The position numbers and the translations under genes are program-made. From Segatella copri (GTDB lineage Bacteria > Bacteroidota > Bacteroidia > Bacteroidales > Bacteroidaceae): 64,000 bases of DNA. The notes below the pieces were generated by a model that saw only the letters and a list, made by a program, of their open reading frames with translations, made no database searches and was not told the DNA's origin. Shown in pieces: positions 27,208-34,561 of this stretch; position 1 is the stretch's first letter; every line of letters starts with the position of its first letter. The stretch spans positions 868,001 to 932,000 of the forward strand of contig NZ_JAPDVG010000001.1 of the NCBI RefSeq assembly GCF_026015625.1, given 5' to 3'.

Positions 27208-28308
27208 ATGAATCAGATTAAGAAGATTGTACTGACGGGTGGACCTTGTGCAGGCAAGACTACCGCTATGGTTAAGGTGATTGAACATTTCTCCAGTCTC
27301 GGCTATAAGGTTTTTACCATTCCCGAGGTTCCAACCATGTTCACCCAGGCGGGCATGAATTATCTCACCTCCAACAAGGATTTTTTCTTCGAGGGCGAGA
27401 AGGCTACTTTCCAGACTCAGATCAACCTGGAAGACAGTTTCCTGCGTATGGCTGAAACATTGCAGCAGCCGGTCATCATCGTCTGCGATCGTGGTACGAT
27501 GGATATTTCAACCTATCTCACTCCCGATTTCTGGCACCGCATCATCTCGGAAGAGGGGTATACAGATGCCCAGCTTCGCGACCGCTATGATGCTGTGCTG
27601 CATCTGGTGAGTGCTGCTGATGGTGCCGAGCAGTTTTATACTACAGCCAACAATGCGCAGCGCCTGGAGAAGGCCGATGAAGAAGGACTGAAGATAGCGC
27701 GAGAGTTGGACAAGAAGATTGTTTCTGCATGGAAGGGTCATCCTCATCTCAGGGTAATCAATAACCACGAAGATTTCAACAACAAGCTGAACCGTGTGCT
27801 CAAGGAGATAAGTAATGTGCTTGCCATTCCGCAGCCGATAGAGGAGGAGCGAAAATATATCGTGAAGCTGACGGGCGAGGTTCCTAATGCGATAGACAGC
27901 GATATTGTTCAGACTTATCTTTCGGGTGAGCCGGGCAGCGAAATCCGTCTTCGCCGTCGCGGTTTCGAGGGAGGCAAGTATGTGTATGTTCACACCACCA
28001 AGAAGCGCCTTTCAGACAATGAGCAGATTGAGACCGAGCGACAGATCAATGCCAATCTTTACGAGAGTATGCTTCAGCAGGCAGATCCTTACCGCCAGCG
28101 CATTCATAAGCATCGCAAGAGTTTCATCTGGAAGGGCCAGTATTTCGAGCTCGACGAGTTTCTTGAGCCGGTTTCCGACCTGATGATTCTTGAAACCCGC
28201 GGCATTTCAGCCAACGAGAGTGTGAAGTTTCCTCCTTTCATTCAGGTGCTGGAGGATATTACGGGCAACAGCAAATATTATAATTATAACATAGCGCTGA
28301 AGCGGTAA
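27208..28308 (+). CDS. P-loop ATPase/kinase fused to a CYTH triphosphate-tunnel domain
   Basis: 366 residues. The N-terminal AAA_28-type NTPase (about 1-195) has Walker A GGPCAGKT at 11-18 and CDRGTMD near 93-99. The C-terminal domain (about 205-366) begins with EEERKYIV (212-219), the ExExK-like signature of CYTH/triphosphate tunnel enzymes, followed by RLRRRGFEGG and KKRLSDNEQIETERQI. CYTH domains bind triphosphates such as inorganic PPPi, adenosine or thiamine triphosphate. The fusion suggests a kinase with a triphosphate-binding partner domain; the substrate is not known to me. Confidence 0.85.
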   Translation: MNQIKKIVLTGGPCAGKTTAMVKVIEHFSSLGYKVFTIPEVPTMFTQAGMNYLTSNKDFFFEGEKATFQTQINLEDSFLRMAETLQQPVIIVCDRGTMDISTYLTPDFWHRIISEEGYTDAQLRDRYDAVLHLVSAADGAEQFYTTANNAQRLEKADEEGLKIARELDKKIVSAWKGHPHLRVINNHEDFNNKLNRVLKEISNVLAIPQPIEEERKYIVKLTGEVPNAIDSDIVQTYLSGEPGSEIRLRRRGFEGGKYVYVHTTKKRLSDNEQIETERQINANLYESMLQQADPYRQRIHKHRKSFIWKGQYFELDEFLEPVSDLMILETRGISANESVKFPPFIQVLEDITGNSKYYNYNIALKR

Positions 28309-28322
28309 AATCAGCCGAAAAT

Positions 28323-28366
28323 GTAAAAAGTTACGGAGATAATTCATATTCTCCGTAACTTTTTAC
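28323..28366. terminator. Bidirectional terminator between convergent genes
   Basis: GTAAAAAGTTACGGAGA (28323-28339) and its exact complement at 28350-28366 form a 17-bp stem with a 10-base loop, between the CYTH gene (plus) and the DUF1016 gene (minus). Confidence 0.88.
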
Positions 28367-28370
28367 AAAG

Positions 28371-29537
28371 TCATCTTATATGTTGTAATCTAAATATTTC
28401 TTTCTGCTTTTCTATTTCTTCCTTAAGTTGCTGTTCTGTAGGAAGATATGTAAGATATTTTGAAGCAAATAATTGCTTGCTGTCGTGCAAAATGGAAAAT
28501 CTTGCGATATCCTGGCTGGTTTCCGAACAGAGTAGTATGCCGATGGTCGGATTGTCGCCTTCCGTGCGTTTCAGTTCATCATACATTCTTACATACATAT
28601 CCATTTGTCCTACGTCCTGATGGGTGATCTTGGTCGTCTTCAGGTCGATCAGTACAAAACATTTCATCAGGTAATTGTAGAATACCAGGTCTATGTAGTA
28701 GTCCTGGGTATCGGTGATGATGTGCTGCTGTCGCTCTACGAAGGCATAGCCTTTGCCCATCTCCATCAGAAATTTCTGAAGATGGGTGATGATGGCACTC
28801 TCCAGTTCGCTTTCCGAGAAGCTCATGTCTCGGGATAAGCCCAAGAATTCTGTCACCATTGGCGACTTGATGAACATGGCAGGTGAGTCTGCGTATCCTT
28901 TTGTAAGGGTTTTCATCTCGTTCTCTACCTCATCTTTGTGCTCATTGCTGGTTTGCAGGAGTCGATAATAGTATTGTGAGGCAACATTGCGGTCGAGGGT
29001 TCTTGTGCTCCACATTTGCTCTGACGATTCCTTTAAATACCATAGACGAGCTTCTGAATCTGTAACTCTTAGAATACTCTTTAGATGAGTCCAAGTAAGA
29101 TTTTGCACGCGCGCGTGCAAAATCTCCCAATCAGGAAAATATTGGTATAATTGTTTGAAATAGGCAAGGTTACGAACACCATAGCCGGAGCCGAACTCTG
29201 TTGTCAACTGCTGAGATATAGACTTGATGAGCTGTATTCCATAATCAGCACGCTGCTTGCCAAGCTGCTCTTCTTCAACAATACGTTTGCCAATTTCCCA
29301 GTTTGAGCGTATCAGGGTTTCGTTGATAGATTGATACGCCCTGAACCAACGGTCACCGGCCGAAGGGAATTGAAAATCGCTGGCCGAAGGGTAAAGCAAA
29401 GGTAAAGGGCTGAAGCCCCTAGCCACACGCCCTGAAAGGGCAGAAGCTCCTAGCCCAGGGCATCGCCCTGGGTAATTACGGACGCAAACCTGTCGCCCTG
29501 TAAGGGCAAAAGCTTTAAAACCCCAGGCAAAAATCAC
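28371..29537 (-). CDS. DUF1016 (YhcG-type) PDDEXK nuclease with a repeat-derived N-terminus
   Basis: 388 codons from ATG 29537. From about residue 65 the protein is a DUF1016 protein: RAYQSINETLIRSNWEIGKR (N-terminal DUF1016), then a C-terminal PDDEXK nuclease with YYIDLVFYN and FVLIDLKTTKITHQDVGQMD. The first roughly 64 residues are translated from the palindromic repeat DNA at 29345-29516, and about 20-25 family-typical N-terminal residues seem missing. No other ATG occurs before about residue 170. The gene may be truncated and inactive, or use a non-ATG start. DUF1016 proteins often accompany restriction systems or mobile DNA. Confidence 0.75.
   Translation of the reverse strand: MIFAWGFKAFALTGRQVCVRNYPGRCPGLGASALSGRVARGFSPLPLLYPSASDFQFPSAGDRWFRAYQSINETLIRSNWEIGKRIVEEEQLGKQRADYGIQLIKSISQQLTTEFGSGYGVRNLAYFKQLYQYFPDWEILHARVQNLTWTHLKSILRVTDSEARLWYLKESSEQMWSTRTLDRNVASQYYYRLLQTSNEHKDEVENEMKTLTKGYADSPAMFIKSPMVTEFLGLSRDMSFSESELESAIITHLQKFLMEMGKGYAFVERQQHIITDTQDYYIDLVFYNYLMKCFVLIDLKTTKITHQDVGQMDMYVRMYDELKRTEGDNPTIGILLCSETSQDIARFSILHDSKQLFASKYLTYLPTEQQLKEEIEKQKEIFRLQHIR
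29345..29516. repeat. Palindromic (REP-like) repeat cluster, left copy
   Basis: Contains small palindromes such as GGGCTGAAGCCC (29407-29418), GCCCTGAAAGGGC (29429-29441) and CCCAGGGCATCGCCCTGGG (29454-29472), plus GCCCTGTAAGGGC. Two GGCCGAAGGG units lie at its left. 29426-29474 is an exact inverted copy of 30924-30972 (49 bp). GTAAGGGCAAAAGCTTT (29500-29516) is inverted at 29538-29554. Before the IS110 insertion this was one arm of a large palindrome. Confidence 0.85.
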
Positions 29538-29614
29538 AAAGCTTTTGCCCTTACTATTATATTTGCACTTGGAAAAATAAAGAGGTAAAAATCTTTATAT
29601 CTGCAAACTTTTGT

Positions 29615-29622
29615 TAACTTTG
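29615..29622 (+). promoter_or_regulatory. -7 box of the bridge-RNA promoter
   Basis: TAACTTTG in TTGTTAACTTTGCAG inside the IS110 left end, about 15 bases before the predicted bridge RNA. Confidence 0.55.
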
Positions 29623-29629
29623 CAGAAAA

Positions 29630-29830
29630 TTAGATAAGTACAATAAAAAAAGAAGAATACTCCATATCCAGCGTTAACCCTGTGCCCTTTCTAGCATAGT
29701 AAAGGCTTAGCCCTGTTTGGGGAACTGGATATTTTCTGAGCAGAAGCTTGAGAGTAAATTAGCCTGCTTGTGTAGAACAAGACAGGACTCGTAGTATAGT
29801 TGTAGCCGCTCAGAACGGAGCACCCTTCTT
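29630..29830 (+). ncRNA. Candidate IS110 bridge RNA
   Basis: Two large hairpins. Target loop: ATATCCAG (29664-29671) pairs with CTGGATAT (29725-29732), with an inner CTTT/AAAG helix. Its 5' side has TGCCCTT (29684-29690, in TGTGCCCTTT), equal to the left flank; its 3' side has GCCCTGTTT (29710-29718), complementary to AAACAGGGC at the right junction. Donor loop: CCTGCTTGT pairs with ACAAGACAGG with a bulged A; its 5' side AGAGTAAA (29751-29758) equals the right end of the element (30890-30897), and ATAGT (29796-29800) is complementary to the left end ACTAT (29553-29557). This is the guide layout of IS110 bridge RNAs. Confidence 0.8.
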
Positions 29831-29849
29831 ATTAAAAACTTTATTCAAT

Positions 29850-30857
29850 ATGCAAATATACGGAATAGATTTGGCAAAAGAGAAATTTGACGTAAGTTTT
29901 TTCGACTTGACATCAAAAAAAGTATCAAACCACCCTTCACATAAGGTTGTAAAGAACAATTTTAAGAGTATCGGAAGGTTTTTAGAAACCCTTCCAAGCG
30001 ATGCTGTATTGGTTGCTGAGCATACCGGAGTTTATGGTGATACTCTCTTGAAGTGCTGCATGGATAGCAATGTAAAGATTGCCTTTGTGGGTGGATATGT
30101 CATCCATAGATATAGAGCTACCCCTGACCGTGCCAAGACGGATGTCCTGGATTGTGCACTGCTCAGAGATTTTGGAGAGAGATATCCTGATAAGCTGAAA
30201 TACAAGACGTTTCCAGAAGAGGCTCTATATGAGCTTCGTCAATTGGCACGCCACCGGGAAATGCTTGTAGAACAGCGTAAGCAGCTAATAACAGCCGACA
30301 AGAGCGAGGATTGTCGTCCTATCAGAAGTCTTGCCGTCAAGCGAAGCATGGACCGCATCAAAGAGATGTTGGACACGGAAATTGCAGAGACGGAAAAAGA
30401 AATGTTGAAAGTCATAAATGGACATGTGAGCATTCGCCACAACTATGAACTTGTTAAAAGTGTCGATGGAGTTGGGCTGATTACCGCAGTAGAACTATTG
30501 GTAAAAACAGAGAATTTCACAAAAATAACTACAGCGCGCCAATATGCTGCTTATGCAGGAACTGCGCCATACGAAAAATCATCGGGGAAAATGGACAAGG
30601 GAGCACATATATCCAAGATTGGTAATAGACGGTCAAAGACCTTGTTGTACATCTGCGCAGAAAGCGCCAGATTGCACAACAAGGAGATTAAACTGTATTA
30701 CGAGAGACGTACTTTAATAGATAAAAAGCCGCGTCATTATGTACTAAATGCCATAGCAAACAAGTTGCTAAGGATCATATTCACCCTCGTGGAAAAAGGT
30801 GAATACTATGACGCAAACTTCATTAGGCAAGACCCAAGGGTCGTTAAATATAATTAA
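29850..30857 (+). CDS. IS110-family transposase (DEDD recombinase)
   Basis: 335 residues. The N-terminal RuvC-like DEDD catalytic set is visible: Asp7 (YGIDLAKEKFDV), Glu57 (VLVAEHTGVYGD), Asp98 and Asp101 (RAKTDVLDCALL). The C-terminal Tnp_20 domain carries the nucleophilic Ser region ARQYAAYAGTAPYEKSSGK (Ser244/245) and ISKIGNRRSKTLLYICAESA. It acts on DNA with a bridge RNA encoded just upstream. Full length with no frameshift, so the element may be active. Confidence 0.95.
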   Translation: MQIYGIDLAKEKFDVSFFDLTSKKVSNHPSHKVVKNNFKSIGRFLETLPSDAVLVAEHTGVYGDTLLKCCMDSNVKIAFVGGYVIHRYRATPDRAKTDVLDCALLRDFGERYPDKLKYKTFPEEALYELRQLARHREMLVEQRKQLITADKSEDCRPIRSLAVKRSMDRIKEMLDTEIAETEKEMLKVINGHVSIRHNYELVKSVDGVGLITAVELLVKTENFTKITTARQYAAYAGTAPYEKSSGKMDKGAHISKIGNRRSKTLLYICAESARLHNKEIKLYYERRTLIDKKPRHYVLNAIANKLLRIIFTLVEKGEYYDANFIRQDPRVVKYN

Positions 30858-30899
30858 CGTTAAAAAATACGCTCAAAGCTTGCTCAATTAGAGTAAAAC

Positions 30900-31010
30900 A
30901 GGGCGCCTTGCTGACTGCTACTATACCCAGGGCGATGCCCTGGGCTAGGAGCTTCTGCCCTTTCAGGGCGTGCTGCTTCTGACCTTTTGGGCCTTCAGCC
31001 CGTACTTGAA
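30900..31010. repeat. Palindromic (REP-like) repeat cluster, right copy
   Basis: Continues the target interrupted by IS110: AGGGCG at the junction, then 30924-30972, the exact inverted copy of 29426-29474, including CCCAGGGCGATGCCCTGGG and GCCCTTTCAGGGC. Further right the match decays (GGGCCTTCAGCCC). Confidence 0.85.
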
Positions 31011-31175
31011 CCACATACGAAAGTTCAATTATTAATTTTAAGGCAAAGATAATAAAAAAAAAGGAAAATGAGCAAAAAAATGATGATTTTTTACTCGTTT
31101 CCCTTTAACTTTCTTTGGAAATCCTTAATGACCTTAATGACCATGACCTTAATGACCGGATTTCTCAGTTTTTTT

Positions 31176-31271
31176 TTATCCCATGCAGCTCGTTACTCCG
31201 AGCGTAGTAGCGATAGCGGTCAGAATGCTGATGGCTATCTGAAGAATTGTTTTCCAAGTGTTCGCTTTCAT
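31176..31271 (-). CDS. Smalltalk-type micro-protein (31 aa)
   Basis: ATG at 31271, stop at 31176-31178. The product begins MKANTWKTILQIAISIL and ends TTLGVTSCMG, a hydrophobic helix with a near-terminal Cys. It matches the short Bacteroidetes proteins called smalltalk, which occur next to HU-like, DUF4248, amidase and VirE-type genes. Function unknown. It follows the HU-HIG gene on the same strand with a heptamer array between them. A plus-strand frame over the same bases is a shadow. Confidence 0.82.
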   Translation of the reverse strand: MKANTWKTILQIAISILTAIATTLGVTSCMG

Positions 31272-31279
31272 CTTTTTAG

Positions 31280-31309
31280 TGTTGAATGTTGAGTGTTGAA
31301 TGTTGAATT
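31280..31309. repeat. Heptamer array (ARTGTTG type)
   Basis: TGTTGAATGTTGAGTGTTGA and onward: four heptamers of AATGTTG/AGTGTTG between the HU-HIG and smalltalk genes. The same unit recurs at 43414-43546. Confidence 0.85.
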
Positions 31310-31367
31310 TTTTGTGGGGCGGATAGGCTGGGCTAGGGGCTAGCACCCTAGCCAGTCTATCCTTGGT

Positions 31368-32042
31368 CTATTCAAGTCCGTCGCCAGTATCGTCCTTGCC
31401 GGTAGTACCGCCGCCTGATTCAGAGCCTTGTCCGTCGCTGCCCGTCTGACCGGTGTTTGAACCACCAGGGGTAGAACCGCCAGGCGTATTATCCGGAGTA
31501 GTTGGCGCGTTGAGGTCAACGTTGGTCTTACCCTCCTTAATCGCCTTGATAACGGCAGCCTGAGCACTGCGGCTGGCTACGAGGTTGAACTCGGCGTCAT
31601 CGCGAAGGTTCTTGAACTCCTGACCAGGCTCCCACTGAACCTTTACGCCGGTGATGTTCTGCGAGGTGAACTTGTCAGCATCCTCAGCACCCTTCGAGGT
31701 GAGAAGGAGAGAGAAATCACCAAGATCGCCCAGACGGATTTTCTTGCCCTCAAGCAACATCTCACGCATGCAGTCTACGGCGATGTAGAGGATGGCGCTG
31801 ATGTCAGCTCTCGAATAAACAGTACCATGAGAGGTGATGTGCTTGGCAAACTTCTCGATGGTCATGATGTCGGTGTACTGTGAGATGGCGAAAGCGTTCT
31901 GCTTCTCAGTCTTCACGAGTTCCAGGTCCTTTGGGTCAGGGGTTGTACCCTCCTTCTTTGCCTGGTTGATGCGTGACTTAGCCTGGTTGATTTCCAGAAG
32001 ATTTGCGTTCACGCTACGCATTACGATGCTGTAATTAATCAT
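31368..32042 (-). CDS. HU-HIG family DNA-binding protein
   Basis: 224 residues. The bacterial HU-like fold appears as ITSHGTVYSRADISAILYIA, KKIRLGDLGDFSLLLTSKGA and a helix QNITGVKVQWEPGQEFKNLR. The DNA-binding core covers about residues 45-150. A Gly/Ser/Thr/Pro-rich acidic tail (about 180-224, TPGGSTPGGSNTGQTGSDGQ) is typical of the HU-HIG branch. The role is probably nucleoid-like binding linked to the accessory module it travels with (smalltalk, VirE_N/DUF3987, DUF5675). Long structured leader upstream. Confidence 0.88.
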   Translation of the reverse strand: MINYSIVMRSVNANLLEINQAKSRINQAKKEGTTPDPKDLELVKTEKQNAFAISQYTDIMTIEKFAKHITSHGTVYSRADISAILYIAVDCMREMLLEGKKIRLGDLGDFSLLLTSKGAEDADKFTSQNITGVKVQWEPGQEFKNLRDDAEFNLVASRSAQAAVIKAIKEGKTNVDLNAPTTPDNTPGGSTPGGSNTGQTGSDGQGSESGGGTTGKDDTGDGLE

Positions 32043-32223
32043 AGTCGTTTGTAGTATGTTTAGAGTCCTTTGTTTTGCAACTCCCCAGAACGCCCCGTTC
32101 CTGCCGTTTTCGGGGTCTTCATTGATGACCGGCGCCTGCCATCATTTATGACCCGTGTTGGTCTTAATAGAAGACCGCCTTCAGGCACCTAAGGCATTTC
32201 CTTCGATTGCTGGTGCAAAGATA
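32043..32223 (-). promoter_or_regulatory. Promoter and about 170-nt structured leader of the HU-HIG gene
   Basis: The -7 box TATCTTTG lies at 32216-32223 (minus), inside GTATCTTTGCACC. The leader contains GGTCTTCTATTAAGACC, GGCGCCGG and GGTCATCAATGAAGACC hairpins and a GC-rich segment before the ATG. The length and pairing suggest regulation at the RNA level, but no known riboswitch class is recognised. Confidence 0.5.
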
Positions 32224-32419
32224 CGAATAAATCTGGTATCTACCAAATTTAGACATGTGATAAGGAGCGATTTTCAGCAAACTTACAATTTGAAAGTTGG
32301 TTCTAAATACAAACTCTATGTTTCATGTGGCGCATCTCTATGTTTTCGCGGTATAGAAGCTGTGTTTTTGCTGTATAAATCAGCATATTACAAAGTAATA
32401 ACCTATTTACAGGAAACGT

Positions 32420-32591
32420 GTTCAGTATTCAGTATTCAGTTTTTTTCGCTGTTGTTACCACTCTCTGTAAAGATAGTATATTATATATATAATAATATAT
32501 ATATATATATATAATATAAAATAATTACTTACAATTTATAACCATGAAAAAGGTAACTATCGCGAGAAAAACTGAATACTGAATACTGAAC
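32420..32591. repeat. 30-bp inverted TCAGTAT heptamer arrays flanking a TA-rich run
   Basis: 32420-32449 (GTTCAGTATTCAGTATTCAG then a T-run) is the reverse complement of 32562-32591 with one mismatch. Between them lies a (TA)n-like stretch (about 32480-32520). 32224-32419 and 32592-32663 hold no gene that I can see. Confidence 0.85.
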
Positions 32592-32663
32592 ATCCTTTAG
32601 GCACTAATTAATTTACTCCGCAAGGGGTATTTGTATTCAATCAGTACAGGTCGAAATAGTTCA

Positions 32664-33815
32664 TCATTTCTCGCGCTGTGCGAATCGGCAAGCCTCGATG
32701 AGTTTCTGCTTCAGCTTGCCACGGCCAGCCATCACATTTTTATTTTGCTTCAACACGCTGCTAGGCCAGCCATCCTCAAAGCAGGTCACACTGAGATACT
32801 CCGAGGTCTGGGCATCTTGGTCAACTGCCTTGTCTATCTCCTTCTTAAACTCGTCGTCCAAGTCCTTGATGTCGCCATCATGATCCTTGCCGTCCTCGGT
32901 CTTCTTGCCCTTCAGTCCTTCCATCATGAAGGTACCCATCAGTCCGCCCATCACCTCCTTCACGGTCTCCTTTGGTATCACGCTGACCACCTCGCAGGAG
33001 ATTGTGTAGTTGCCATTCTTCTCTAGGCTGGCATTGATATAAGTGTCGTTGGCGTAGCTATCCTTGGTGGCATCTTCGTGCTCGTGATGCTCGCCCACGG
33101 CATATTGGCCTCCGTGGTAGGCGAAGAGCAGTTTCAGCTCCTCCAGGTAGTCCTCCACAAGCTCGTCGGTGTTAGCCTGGTTGCCTATCTTCATGAAGTC
33201 AAGACCTATCGCCTTCTTCATTGCCTGCATGATGGGCATGGAGGCGATGTCCTTCATACTCGCCTTGAAGAGAGCCTTTGCCTGCTTCTTGATTTGCGAG
33301 AGATTGGTAATCTTGGTGATGCGACCGTATTCATCGGTCTCAAAGTTGATGGTGGTGCCTATCACGCTCTTGGCGGTGCGCTCCGCTACCATGGCCATCA
33401 TCTTGTCCCGGAAGTTGTCGCCCACCGAATCGGCCTTTACGTCCAGGAAGGTGTAGCTCATCTTATAGCCCTTGCTGGTGGAATCGTTTACCACGAGGCG
33501 CACCTGGGTGGATACGCCGAGCGTCTTCACCGTGTCCTTGCCGTCCACCTTCCACTCATTCTCATATATCCAGTATTCGCAGGTGTCGCCCTTGCAGAAG
33601 TAGGCCACCACATTCACCACCGAGTCTTCGCCAGCTGTGTCCACTTCCAACGTGTCGGAGTTGTTCGATAGCCATTGACTATCAGTGATTTTCTTGGCAA
33701 TCGATACCGTGTCCTCTACCTTAGGCGACATTTCTCCGCTCTTCACGATGCCGTGGTTGGCGAGCAGTCCGCAAGCTATTATGCAGCTCATCACTATCAA
33801 CGAGATTTTCTTCAT
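32664..33815 (-). CDS. Secreted protein of unknown function
   Basis: 383 residues. Signal peptide MKKISLIVMSCIIACGLLA; mature part mostly polar and Lys/Asp-rich with a His-rich patch GEHHEHEDA near 250 and an acidic segment GKKTEDGKDHDGDIKDLDDE near 315. I recognise no family. GC content and codon use resemble the core genome more than the AT-rich island that follows. It has its own promoter at 33864-33871. Confidence 0.75.
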   Translation of the reverse strand: MKKISLIVMSCIIACGLLANHGIVKSGEMSPKVEDTVSIAKKITDSQWLSNNSDTLEVDTAGEDSVVNVVAYFCKGDTCEYWIYENEWKVDGKDTVKTLGVSTQVRLVVNDSTSKGYKMSYTFLDVKADSVGDNFRDKMMAMVAERTAKSVIGTTINFETDEYGRITKITNLSQIKKQAKALFKASMKDIASMPIMQAMKKAIGLDFMKIGNQANTDELVEDYLEELKLLFAYHGGQYAVGEHHEHEDATKDSYANDTYINASLEKNGNYTISCEVVSVIPKETVKEVMGGLMGTFMMEGLKGKKTEDGKDHDGDIKDLDDEFKKEIDKAVDQDAQTSEYLSVTCFEDGWPSSVLKQNKNVMAGRGKLKQKLIEACRFAQREK

Positions 33816-33863
33816 TAGTTCATTTTTTATGTTGTTTATTCTTCAAGTTATTATTTCTCGCTG

Positions 33864-33871
33864 CAAATTTA
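33864..33871 (-). promoter_or_regulatory. -7 box of the 33815 gene promoter
   Basis: TAAATTTG on the minus strand (CGTAAATTTGCAGCG), 48 bases before the start. Confidence 0.5.
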
Positions 33872-33938
33872 CGATTTTTTTTGTAAAAAAAGCCAAGCTC
33901 CTAAAAAAAACTGTAAAGTTAACACAAGTTTAACAGTA

Positions 33939-34127
33939 AGTACGGTGCAACGAGTGAAGCGATTAATAAAAGTACAATCAACGCAATAATACTATTAATT
34001 TTACGTTCTTTTCAAAGAAAGGGGTTGTGCAATAGTAGCTTAAAGGCTAAAAGCACTACCTTTGAATGCAATAATAAGTAACAACACGTTTAAGGTCACA
34101 ATTTGTGATCTCAAAAATAATAGAAAT
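33939..34127 (+). repeat. Island repeat, copy 1 (recombinase tail, 88-bp core, ORF6N promoter/leader)
   Basis: Starts with codons for STVQRVKRLIKVQSTQ and a stop, the tail of a serine-recombinase-like HTH. The conserved core is 33961-34050, followed by a TACCTTTG promoter box (34057-34064) and a leader with the palindrome TCACAATTTGTGA (34096-34108). Other copies: 36821, 37679, 41377. Confidence 0.88.
34057..34108 (+). promoter_or_regulatory. Promoter with operator-like palindrome of the ORF6N gene
   Basis: TACCTTTG box then TCACAATTTGTGA (13-nt palindrome) about 25-35 bases downstream of the expected transcription start. A related palindrome GTCGCAATTTGCGAC lies in the coding start at 34158-34172. 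Confidence 0.55.
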
Positions 34128-34547
34128 ATGGCAAACAAAATAGATAAAAAAGAAACAGTCGCAATTTGCGACCAGTCCAAAATAGATGTTACAAAATGCG
34201 ATAACCATGAACTCGCAGGTAATATCGAACCTCTAATAAAAGTAATTAGAGGGCAACAAGTTATGCTTGATAAAGATTTAGCAATGCAATATGGGGTAGA
34301 AGCTAAAGTTCTCAATCAGGCTGTAAAACGCAATGTTGAACGCTTTCCTAATGACTTTCGGTTTCAATTGACAAAGGAAGAATGTTTAAGGTCACAAATT
34401 GTGACCTTAAACGAAAAACAAGGTCAACACCTCAAATATATGCCGTATGCTTTTACAGAACAAGGCGTGGCAATGCTTAGTAGTGTTCTCCGTTCACAAA
34501 CAGCTATTGAGGTTAATATTCGGAAACAACAAAGAACTTACTTGTAA
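34128..34547 (+). pseudogene. ORF6N-domain regulator, truncated
   Basis: 139 codons from ATG 34128 (MANKIDKKET), chosen because the repeat copies at 37844 and 41542 share this start. ORF6N signatures are IRGQQVMLDKDLAMQYGV, NVERFPNDFRFQLTKEE, YMPYAFTEQGVAMLSSVLRS and AIEVNIR. Complete proteins continue with IMRAFV and a further domain; here the frame leaves the family after NIR and stops (KQQRTYL). ORF6N proteins are DNA-binding or antirepressor-like factors of phages and islands. The remaining domain could still bind DNA. Confidence 0.8.
34386..34410. promoter_or_regulatory. 25-nt perfect palindrome inside the ORF6N gene
   Basis: TTAAGGTCACAA-A-TTGTGACCTTAA: two perfect 12-base arms around a single A, coding for LRSQIVTLN. 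The core GTCACAA..TTGTGAC matches the leader palindromes at 34096, 37809 and 41507 and, with CA/TG changed to CG/CG, those at 34158 and 41580. Confidence 0.7.
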
Positions 34548-34561
34548 AGATAGAATAGTAT

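Larger units (their letters stand above)
29555..30899 (+). mobile_element. IS110-family insertion sequence, about 1345 bp
   Basis: The ends can be set because the uninterrupted target is present inverted at 29495-29516: TTTTGCCCTTACAGGGCG. The left flank ends GCCCTTAC (29554) and the right flank resumes AC-AGGGCG (30898 on). Both junctions share the dinucleotide AC, the likely recombination core; there are no terminal inverted repeats, as expected for IS110. The element holds a long noncoding left end (29555-29849), the DEDD transposase and a short right end of about 40 bp. Confidence 0.87.

Noticed and set aside
28371..30857. Toxin-antitoxin or restriction system formed by the DUF1016 gene and its IS neighbour
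   Set aside because: The neighbour is an IS110 transposase on the opposite strand that was inserted into repeat DNA; there is no functional pairing.
31068..31292. 74-codon plus-strand frame over the smalltalk gene
   Set aside because: The minus strand matches a known micro-protein, and this frame ends in heptamer repeat sequence.
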